A stretch of 5,201 nt of DNA from an uncultured Eubacteriales bacterium (GTDB lineage: Bacteria > Bacillota > Clostridia > Oscillospirales > QAKW01). The stretch lies in contig CAKRPM010000107.1 of the NCBI GenBank assembly GCA_934378025.1, positions 1 through 5,201 on the forward strand, in the 5' to 3' direction. The position numbers and the translations under genes were made by a program. Position 1 is the first letter of the stretch, and each line of letters begins with the position of its first letter. Shown here one piece after another: positions 1 through 3,931 of the stretch. The notes under the pieces were generated by a model. It was not told the origin of the DNA and searched no databases. It saw only the letters and a list, made by a program, of their open reading frames with translations.

Positions 1-90
1 GAGAAATACCCAAGAGGCCGAAGGGGCTCCCCTGCTAAGGGAGTAGGACGGGCAACCGTCGCGAGGGTTCAAATCCCTCTTTCTCCGCCA
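1..90 (+). tRNA. tRNA-Ser (anticodon GCU), first base cut off
   Basis: This is a serine tRNA for AGC/AGU codons. The acceptor 3' strand TTTCTCC (80-86) pairs with the 5' GGAGAAA, whose first G lies just outside the window. The anticodon stem CTCCC/GGGAG (27-31/39-43) encloses loop CTGCTAA with anticodon GCT at 34-36. A long class II variable arm, GACGG-GCAA-CCGTC (47-60), is diagnostic of Ser/Leu/Tyr tRNAs. The T-arm is GAGGG-TTCAAAT-CCCTC (63-79). The discriminator G is at 87 and CCA is encoded at 88-90. Identity is clear from the folding and the anticodon. The promoter is outside the window. Confidence 0.97.
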
Positions 91-91
91 C

Positions 92-129
92 ATTGCCGCA
101 AGCAGATCCGCTTGCGGCAATTTTATTTT
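92..129 (+). terminator. Rho-independent terminator of tRNA-Ser
   Basis: An 11-bp perfect stem, ATTGCCGCAAG (92-102) with CTTGCGGCAAT (111-121), has an 8-nt loop and is followed by a T-rich tract (TTTTATTTT, 121-129). It starts two bases after the tRNA CCA, so it should end the tRNA transcript. Its right half is also the left end of the direct repeat seen again at 497. Confidence 0.88.
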
Positions 130-179
130 GAGGGATTTGAACCCTAAGAGGGCTGCGAGCGTTTTTAGCGATGCAGGTG
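98..179 (+). repeat. Direct repeat copy A, with antisense tRNA T-arm
   Basis: Positions 98-163 are identical to 497-562 (66 bases), and 160-179 are identical to 581-600 (20 bases). The copy begins inside the tRNA terminator hairpin. At 130-145 it contains GAGGGATTTGAACCCT, the exact 16-base reverse complement of the T-arm of the neighbouring tRNA-Ser (64-79). The repeat is therefore tied to this tRNA family and is not an unrelated palindrome. Confidence 0.9.
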
Positions 180-183
180 CGAT

Positions 184-239
184 GACGGGTACCGAAACAA
201 AGTTTCGGTCGTCGAGCAGTGCGGATGCACAGCATCCGC
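184..239. repeat. Two adjacent hairpins between the tRNA-derived pieces
   Basis: Hairpin one is ACCGAAAC (191-198) with GTTTCGGT (202-209) and loop AAA. It is extended by GACG (184-187) with CGTC (210-213) around a 3-base bulge. Hairpin two is GCGGATGC (221-228) with GCATCCGC (232-239) and loop ACA. Both have perfect 8-bp cores and no T-run, so they are structural rather than terminators. They sit directly before the duplicated tRNA 3' end. Function is unknown. Confidence 0.75.
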
Positions 240-240
240 T

Positions 241-259
241 ATCCCTCTTTCTCCGCCAC
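241..259 (+). repeat. Duplicate of tRNA-Ser 3' end
   Basis: These 19 bases (ATCCCTCTTTCTCCGCCAC) are identical to 73-91, which covers the T-arm 3' strand, acceptor 3' strand, discriminator, CCA and one base beyond. The rest of a tRNA is absent upstream, so this is a fragment, not a gene. As in the real tRNA, a terminator hairpin follows immediately. It could be the remains of a tandem tRNA-Ser copy, or the second half of an attachment-site duplication. Confidence 0.85.
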
Positions 260-297
260 GTCGGAGCAAAGTTCGCTTTGCTCCGACTTATTTTTTT
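260..297 (+). terminator. Strong terminator after the tRNA 3'-end fragment
   Basis: A perfect 12-bp stem, GTCGGAGCAAAG (260-271) with CTTTGCTCCGAC (276-287), has a TTCG tetraloop and is followed by TTATTTTTTT (288-297). It occupies the same position relative to the duplicated tRNA end as the terminator at 92-129 does to the real tRNA. No gene in the window clearly needs it. Confidence 0.8.
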
Positions 298-318
298 GTC
301 CGTGACAAAAAATAAGTC
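285..318. repeat. Overlapping palindrome on the terminator T-run
   Basis: GACTTATTTTTTTGTC (285-300) pairs with GACAAAAAATAAGTC (304-318) around a CGT loop, with one bulged T. It shares bases 285-297 with the preceding terminator stem and T-run, so the two folds exclude each other. On the minus strand the same DNA gives an A/T-rich hairpin. Confidence 0.6.
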
Positions 319-346
319 ATCCGCCCGCTTCCTTGCTCCTCCTCTT

Positions 347-427
347 TCGCAAAAAGTCACGCTCGGCTCCCCTGTTCGGTTGTAAACGCCCTCACGACGG
401 CTCGCTGTCGCTACCAACTTTTTGCGA
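347..427. repeat. Widely spaced inverted repeat
   Basis: TCGCAAAAAGT (347-357) is the exact reverse complement of ACTTTTTGCGA (417-427), enclosing 59 bases. No gene, ribosome binding site or transposase lies between the arms. It might be the two ends of a tiny defective element or simply a large stem-loop. Length and exactness make chance unlikely but not impossible. Confidence 0.5.
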
Positions 428-496
428 GTTCGAGAGCGTTTGACGCCCGCCGCCGAAATGCCCAAAATATTTTTTTGTGTAACGTCCGACACTTTT

Positions 497-600
497 GCAA
501 GCAGATCCGCTTGCGGCAATTTTATTTTGAGGGATTTGAACCCTAAGAGGGCTGCGAGCGTTAAAAAAACGATGGATTATCGTTTTTAGCGATGCAGGTG
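497..600 (+). repeat. Direct repeat copy B, with 22-bp insertion
   Basis: This is the second copy of the 98-179 repeat. It matches in two blocks, 497-562 and 581-600, and is 22 bp longer than copy A because of an extra segment between the blocks. The extra bases create a small hairpin: AAAAACGAT (565-573) pairs with ATCGTTTTT (579-587). The left half of the terminator stem is lost, leaving only GCAAG/CTTGC, so it is unlikely to terminate as well as copy A. The antisense T-arm recurs at 529-544. The copy ends just upstream of the promoter of the kinase gene. Confidence 0.9.
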
Positions 601-623
601 TGGCGATTCTATCAAAGTAACGG

Positions 624-653
624 TGGACTTTTTCTATTCGGATATGTTATACT
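624..653 (+). promoter_or_regulatory. Promoter of the P-loop kinase gene
   Basis: A TGGACT -35 box (624-629) is separated by 18 bases from TATACT (648-653). The -10 is preceded by TG one base upstream (645-646), forming an extended -10. Transcription would start near 660, about 34 bases before the ATG. The promoter lies just outside repeat copy B, so the gene does not need read-through from the tRNA. Confidence 0.6.
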
Positions 654-693
654 GAGGTTTACAAATCGGGACTTTCGGAAAGGAGAAACCACT

Positions 694-1218
694 ATGAAAC
701 TTGGGCAAAAAATTATTCTGCTCGGATGTCCGGGCAGCGGTAAAAGTACCTTTTCCAAAAAGCTTCGGGACGCTACGGGGCTGCCTTTATTTCATCTGGA
801 TAATATTTGGTGGAAGCCGGACAAGTCGCATATTTCAAGAGCGGAATTTGATCAAAAGCTGGAGGAAATACTTTCGGGGGATCGATGGATTATTGACGGG
901 GATTACAGCAGAACCGTAGAGATACGGTTTAAATCATGTGATACGGTCATCTTCCTTGACTATTGCTTTGAAGAGTGCATGAACGGCATCAAAGAACGCG
1001 TCGGGAAAAAACGCACGGATATGCCATGGACGGCACAGACGCTTGATCCCGAATTGGTAAAGCAGGTTGAAAATTATGAGCGGGACAATCGTCCGGTGAT
1101 TCTGTCTCTCTTTGAAAAGTATCCCGATGTAAACCGGCTTATTTTCAAATCACGTCTTGAAGCAGCCGAGTGGATGCGCAGGCTGTGTTTAAATTCCGAT
1201 TTACCGGACTGCAAGTAA
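694..1218 (+). CDS. P-loop kinase, adenylate kinase/FlaR-like family
   Basis: A 174-residue cytoplasmic protein of the P-loop nucleoside/nucleotide kinase fold, of the type usually annotated as 'topology modulation protein FlaR' or adenylate kinase-like. The Walker A motif GCPGSGKST is at residues 11-19. It is followed by the family-typical LPLFHLDNIWWKPD (30-43), the Walker B-like strand DTVIFLD (83-89), and a basic lid-like segment with K105, K106 and R107 leading into DMPW (109-112). The substrate of this family is not established, and the DNA-topology name rests on old phenotypes. The start at 694 is chosen because AAAGGAGA lies 7 bases upstream and the P-loop then falls at the N terminus. 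The frame stays open upstream to 592, but that part runs into repeat copy B and is not coding. The gene is monocistronic, with its own promoter and terminator. Confidence 0.88.
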   Translation: MKLGQKIILLGCPGSGKSTFSKKLRDATGLPLFHLDNIWWKPDKSHISRAEFDQKLEEILSGDRWIIDGDYSRTVEIRFKSCDTVIFLDYCFEECMNGIKERVGKKRTDMPWTAQTLDPELVKQVENYERDNRPVILSLFEKYPDVNRLIFKSRLEAAEWMRRLCLNSDLPDCK

Positions 1219-1221
1219 ATC

Positions 1222-1254
1222 ATACCGTCGGGGATTTTTCCCCGACGGTATTTT
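1222..1254 (+). terminator. Terminator of the kinase gene
   Basis: A perfect 13-bp stem, ATACCGTCGGGGA (1222-1234) with TCCCCGACGGTAT (1239-1251), has a TTTT loop, with T residues continuing to 1254. It begins 4 bases after the TAA stop of the kinase gene. The T-run is short but the stem is very stable. Confidence 0.85.
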
Positions 1255-1317
1255 GATACCCGAAAAAGATGACTTTCCGCATCGAGAGCGGAGGGAACAC
1301 AAATGTTGCAAAATGCC

Positions 1318-1354
1318 GCGGCAGGGAGATTGGTTTCTCTCGGCCGCTTTTTTT
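1318..1354 (+). terminator. Second terminator-like hairpin in the spacer
   Basis: GCGGCAGGGAGA (1318-1329) pairs with TCTCTCGGCCGC (1336-1347), with one mismatch and one G-T pair, and is followed by seven T (1348-1354). An outer inverted repeat, TTGCAAAA (1306-1313) with TTTTGCAA (1351-1358), extends it. It stands about 65 bases after the kinase terminator and 10 bases before the next -35 box. It may insulate the PadR promoter, or end a small RNA transcribed from the 1255-1317 stretch, where no gene is visible. Confidence 0.65.
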
Positions 1355-1364
1355 GCAAAAACGG

Positions 1365-1393
1365 TTGACAATTTTTATACTTCGTGATACGAT
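1365..1393 (+). promoter_or_regulatory. Promoter of the padR operon
   Basis: A perfect TTGACA -35 box (1365-1370) is followed by a 17-base spacer and TACGAT (1388-1393), with TG at 1385-1386 as an extended -10. Transcription would start near 1400, leaving a leader of only about 18 bases before the PadR ATG. This is the strongest promoter match in the window. Confidence 0.82.
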
Positions 1394-1398
1394 GTATA
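1376..1398. promoter_or_regulatory. Palindromic operator, probably for PadR autoregulation
   Basis: A 23-bp dyad: arm TATACTTCGT (1376-1385), centre GAT, arm ACGATGTATA (1389-1398). Nine of ten arm positions are complementary. It covers the spacer and the -10 box, where a bound dimer would block RNA polymerase. PadR-family repressors commonly control their own operon, and the adjacent gene is a PadR, so it is the natural ligand. The sequence is not the ATGT-N8-ACAT form described for PadR and LmrR. Confidence 0.6.
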
Positions 1399-1417
1399 CC
1401 GTAAAAGGAGGTATCAC

Positions 1418-1738
1418 ATGGACGGTCAGTTGAAACGGGGTCTTTTGGATGTCTGCGTTTTGGCAGCGATAAAGAGCGAGGATTCCTACGGCTATAAGAT
1501 CATAAAAGACTTAAAGCCGTATCTTTCGCTTTCCGAATCAACCCTATATACCATTTTAAAGCGCTTGGAGGGTGCGAACATGTTGACGGTGCGCACCGCC
1601 CAGCACGACGGCAGACTTCGCAAGTACTACCGCATTACCGAAACGGGAATAAAGCGTATTGAGGAATTTAAGGTCGAATGGAAAGAGATTTTGGCCATTT
1701 ATCAATTCGTAACAAAGGAGGACAACGGCAATGAATAA
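1418..1738 (+). CDS. PadR-family transcriptional regulator
   Basis: A 106-residue winged-helix repressor, the usual size of the small PadR subgroup. Family marks are the N-terminal LLDVCVLAAI helix (9-18), the YGY motif (24-26), the recognition-helix segment STLYTILKRLE (41-51) and the wing GRLRKYYRITETG (65-77). The C-terminal helix (about 78-98) would form the dimer interface. AAAGGAGG (1404-1411) sits 6 bases before the ATG. The stop overlaps the next start by 8 bases, indicating translational coupling with the HAAS-domain gene. This arrangement is common in Firmicutes, where the regulator, the HAAS protein and a DUF4097 protein form one operon. It probably represses its own promoter through the palindrome at 1376-1398. 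The signal it senses is unknown. Confidence 0.95.
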   Translation: MDGQLKRGLLDVCVLAAIKSEDSYGYKIIKDLKPYLSLSESTLYTILKRLEGANMLTVRTAQHDGRLRKYYRITETGIKRIEEFKVEWKEILAIYQFVTKEDNGNE

Positions 1739-2333
1739 ACAGGATTTTCTTTTTCATCTGCGCAACGGGCTGGCCGGATTGCCGCAGGACGATATTGAAG
1801 ATCGCCTGACATTTTACAGCGAAATGATTGAAGATCAAATGGAAGAGGGACTCTCGGAGGAGGCGGCGATTGCGGCGATCGACCCGGTAGAAGAAATTGT
1901 TGCACAAACCGTCGCAGATATTCCGCTGGCAAAAATTGCAAAAGAAAGAATAAAACCCAAACGGCATTTAAAAGCGTGGGAGATTGTGCTTTTGGTGCTC
2001 GGCGCTCCGATATGGCTTTCGCTGGGAATGGCCGCTGCCGCCGTAATTTTTGCGCTTTATGTCGCGCTGTGGGCGATCATCGCCGCCCTATGGGCTGTCT
2101 TTGGTGCCTTTTCCGTTTGTGCCGTCGGCAGCGTGCCGACGTGTGTGCTTTTTGCCGTGCGCGGCAGCGGCACGGCGGGGCTTGCCCTCCTCAGCGCGGG
2201 AATGGTTTGCGCCGGACTTTCCATTTTGATGTTTTTTGGCTGCAAGCAGGCATCATGGGGCATCTTGACGCTCACGAAAAAAATCACAATACGGATGAAA
2301 AACTGCTTTATCAGAAAGGAGGCGGCAGAATGA
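1731..2333 (+). CDS. HAAS-domain (DUF1700) membrane protein
   Basis: A 200-residue protein with a soluble helical N terminus and a hydrophobic C-terminal half. Residues 1-75 match the HAAS/DUF1700 pattern: MNKQDFLFHLRNGLAGLP, an acidic helix with FYSEMIEDQMEEG (28-40), then SEEAAIAAIDPVEEIVAQ (42-59). A basic linker (72-81, KERIKPKRHL) precedes about three to four membrane segments between residues 83 and 172, rich in Ala, Leu, Ile and Trp. It ends in a basic tail (183-195), consistent with a cytoplasmic C terminus. The family is found beside PadR genes and is thought to signal from the membrane; the mechanism is not established. Translation probably depends on upstream PadR translation because the start lies inside the padR end, although AAAGGAGG also lies upstream at 1714-1721. 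It overlaps the DUF4097 gene by ATGA. Confidence 0.88.
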   Translation: MNKQDFLFHLRNGLAGLPQDDIEDRLTFYSEMIEDQMEEGLSEEAAIAAIDPVEEIVAQTVADIPLAKIAKERIKPKRHLKAWEIVLLVLGAPIWLSLGMAAAAVIFALYVALWAIIAALWAVFGAFSVCAVGSVPTCVLFAVRGSGTAGLALLSAGMVCAGLSILMFFGCKQASWGILTLTKKITIRMKNCFIRKEAAE

Positions 2334-3292
2334 AAAGATCCACAAAAATATGGCTGATCACGGCAGCTTGTCTGGTGCTGCTGGGCGTTATTCTGTTTAT
2401 CGGCGTTATAGCAACGCTGAACTGGGATTTTTTGAAGCTTTCCACGATTAAATACAAAACCAATACGCATGAGATTACCGAGCCGTTTGACCATCTGTCC
2501 CTCACGACCGATACCGCGGATATTGTGTTTGCCTTGGCGGAAGACGGAAAATGCAGCGTAATATGTCGGGAGGAGGAAACGGCAAAGCATGCGGTCACCG
2601 TCGAAAACGGCACGCTGATCATCAAAATCGACCGACAAAAATCATGGTATGAGAATATCGGCATTTCTTTCGATTCGCCGACGATCACGCTCTACCTTCC
2701 GAAAACGGAATATGACGCGCTGTCCATCACCGAAAGAACAGGCCGAATCGTAATTCCCAACCGTTTTTCTTTTGAGGATGTCGATATTTCTTTAAGCACG
2801 GGGGACGTCGGCTTTTGCGCATCCGCCGCTCAATCGGTCAAAGTCAAAGCAAGCACGGGCAATATCCGAGTTGAAAATGTTTCGGTCGGCGCGCTGGATC
2901 TTTCCGTTACCACGGGCAAAGTGACAGCCTCGGGCGTGACCTGCCGGGGCGATATCACGGTAGGCATATCAACCGGTAAAGCAACACTTAGCAATATTTC
3001 GTGCAAAAACGTTCTTTCAACCGGACGCACGGGAAATATCACCTTAAATCATGTGATTGCCGCCGAAAAGATTTCCGTTGAACGAAGCACGGGAGAGGTG
3101 AAATTCAGCGGGTGCGACGCCGCCGAACTGTCTGTAAAAACCACTACGGGCAATGTGAGCGGCAGCCTGCTTACGGACAAAGTATTTCTGACCGATACCG
3201 ACACCGGCAGCGTGGAAGTTCCCAAAACGGCAGTCGGCGGCAAATGTGAAATAAAGACCCGTACCGGCGATATTAAAATGGAAATCAAATGA
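2330..3292 (+). CDS. Membrane-anchored DUF4097 beta-solenoid protein
   Basis: A 320-residue protein of the DUF4097 ('putative adhesin') family. A short basic N terminus and one hydrophobic segment (about 7-29) form a signal anchor, which places the remainder outside the membrane. Residues 131-320 hold ten repeats of a [ST]-T-G-x-[IV]-like turn, with the Gly at 138, 158, 177, 196, 216, 235, 255, 274, 293 and 313. The 19-20 residue spacing is very regular and typical of a stacked beta-solenoid. The start at 2330 is chosen for AAAGGAGG (2315-2322), the ATGA overlap with the HAAS gene and the signal anchor. The open frame reaches back to 1976 but is only a shadow of the HAAS gene. LiaX of enterococci, which responds to daptomycin, carries related domains, so an envelope-stress role is plausible. 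The exact role is unknown. Confidence 0.9.
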   Translation: MKRSTKIWLITAACLVLLGVILFIGVIATLNWDFLKLSTIKYKTNTHEITEPFDHLSLTTDTADIVFALAEDGKCSVICREEETAKHAVTVENGTLIIKIDRQKSWYENIGISFDSPTITLYLPKTEYDALSITERTGRIVIPNRFSFEDVDISLSTGDVGFCASAAQSVKVKASTGNIRVENVSVGALDLSVTTGKVTASGVTCRGDITVGISTGKATLSNISCKNVLSTGRTGNITLNHVIAAEKISVERSTGEVKFSGCDAAELSVKTTTGNVSGSLLTDKVFLTDTDTGSVEVPKTAVGGKCEIKTRTGDIKMEIK

Positions 3293-3340
3293 CTTTGTGC
3301 AGGAATTATACAGAAAATACGATTGATTTATCCGCAAGCG

Positions 3341-3358
3341 TATGTTAAAATTTACATA
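3341..3358. promoter_or_regulatory. PadR-type box (ATGT-N8-ACAT) before the ECF gene
   Basis: TATGTTAAAATTTACATA contains ATGT (3342-3345) and ACAT (3354-3357) separated by exactly 8 bases, the half-site spacing reported for PadR and LmrR operators. It lies just upstream of the -10 candidates of the ECF-LarA pair. The match is short and the spacer is AT-rich, so chance cannot be excluded. Confidence 0.35.
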
Positions 3359-3380
3359 TTGTCTATACTATTTTTATAAG
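3351..3380 (+). promoter_or_regulatory. Probable promoter of the ECF-larA pair
   Basis: Two overlapping readings are possible. TTTACA (3351-3356) with 18 bases to TATAAG (3375-3380) has the better -35, but its start point would fall almost on the ribosome binding site. TATACT (3364-3369) is the better -10 and gives a leader of about 25 bases, but its -35 is poor. The 108-base gap after the DUF4097 gene shows no convincing terminator, so read-through from the PadR operon is also possible. Confidence 0.4.
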
Positions 3381-3400
3381 TGTAAAAAGGAAATCATCCC

Positions 3401-3931
3401 ATGAAGAAAAATTCTGTACGAAAACTGGTTTTAGCCTCTATGTTTCTGGCCATCGGCTTTGTTTTGCCGATGATCACCGGCCAAATCAAACAAATCGGGC
3501 AAATGCTTTTGCCCATGCATCTGCCCGTTATGCTCTGCGGCCTGATTTGCGGGCCGAGCTACGGCGCGGCGGTCGGGCTGTTGCTGCCGTTTGCCCGTTC
3601 CGTCGTGTTCGGCATGCCGCCGCTTTATCCCAATGCGGTATGGATGTCGCTGGAGCTTGCGACATACGGTTTGATCATCGGACTTATTTATAAGCTTTTA
3701 AAAAAGCAAAATACGCTTTGCGTTACCGTCAGTTTATTGGCGGCCATGCTTTCCGGCAGAATCGTTTGGGGCATTGCAAAGGCAATTTTGCTGGGGCTCG
3801 GCGGTAAAAAATTCGGTTTTTCCATGTTTATCGCCGGCGGCTTTACGGAAGCAATCCCCGGGATCATCCTTCAGCTGATTTTAATTCCCGCAATCATGAT
3901 GCTTGTAAACAGAAAGGGGCAAACACAATGA
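3401..3931 (+). CDS. ECF transporter substrate-binding (S) component
   Basis: A 176-residue integral membrane protein of the size and hydrophobic pattern of energy-coupling-factor S components, with about five to six membrane helices. The N-terminal KLVLASMFLAIGFVLP (8-23) is a typical first helix with the small residues that contact the T component. LLPMHLPVMLCGLICGPSYG (36-55) and FGMPPLYPNAVW (70-81) form loops characteristic of one S-component group. No ATPase or T-component genes are present, so it would use a shared module encoded elsewhere (group II ECF). A ribosome binding site, AAAAAGGA (3384-3391), lies 9 bases before the ATG. Its stop overlaps the larA start by ATGA, implying coupled function. 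Substrate is not readable from sequence. Candidates from context are a 2-hydroxy acid or a nicotinate-type precursor of the LarA cofactor. Confidence 0.88.
   Translation: MKKNSVRKLVLASMFLAIGFVLPMITGQIKQIGQMLLPMHLPVMLCGLICGPSYGAAVGLLLPFARSVVFGMPPLYPNAVWMSLELATYGLIIGLIYKLLKKQNTLCVTVSLLAAMLSGRIVWGIAKAILLGLGGKKFGFSMFIAGGFTEAIPGIILQLILIPAIMMLVNRKGQTQ

Larger units (their letters stand above)
91..610. other. Gene-free, hairpin-rich repeat region beside tRNA-Ser
   Basis: About 520 bases without a credible protein gene. Open frames here have no ribosome binding site and run through hairpins and tRNA-derived sequence. The region holds two copies of a direct repeat (98-179, 497-600), a duplicate of the tRNA 3' end (241-259), antisense copies of the tRNA T-arm (130-145, 529-544), two terminators and several other stable inverted repeats. 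Segment 319-496 has no recognisable element except the inverted repeat 347-427. It reads as accumulated tRNA-derived or mobile repeat sequence. Whether any of it is transcribed as a structured RNA cannot be told from sequence alone. Confidence 0.7.

Noticed and set aside
35..235. 66-codon open frame on the minus strand
   Set aside because: It is antisense to the tRNA-Ser, and its KEGFEPSR peptide is the typical artefact of translating a tRNA T-arm backwards.
128..385. 85-codon open frame on the plus strand
   Set aside because: No ribosome binding site; it reads through several hairpins, the duplicated tRNA end and a terminator. The first part encodes antisense T-arm sequence, a well-known source of spurious proteins.
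91..610. CRISPR array
   Set aside because: Only two copies of the long repeat, unequal in length and 399 bp apart, with no regular spacers and no cas genes.
592..693. N-terminal extension of the P-loop kinase
   Set aside because: It starts inside repeat copy B and spans the promoter. The ribosome binding site at 679-686 and the P-loop position support the start at 694.
1255..1417. T-box or other riboswitch leader for the padR operon
   Set aside because: The promoter (1365-1393) lies downstream of the hairpin, so the hairpin is not in the leader. No T-box or known aptamer motif is visible.
1976..2329. 118-codon extension upstream of the DUF4097 gene in the same frame
   Set aside because: It lies wholly inside the HAAS gene and is Arg/Cys-rich shadow sequence. 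The signal anchor, ribosome binding site and ATGA overlap all point to 2330.
3293..3400. Terminator after the DUF4097 gene
   Set aside because: Only a weak 5-bp ATACG/CGTAT pairing with a long loop and no T-run is present, which is not enough to call a terminator.
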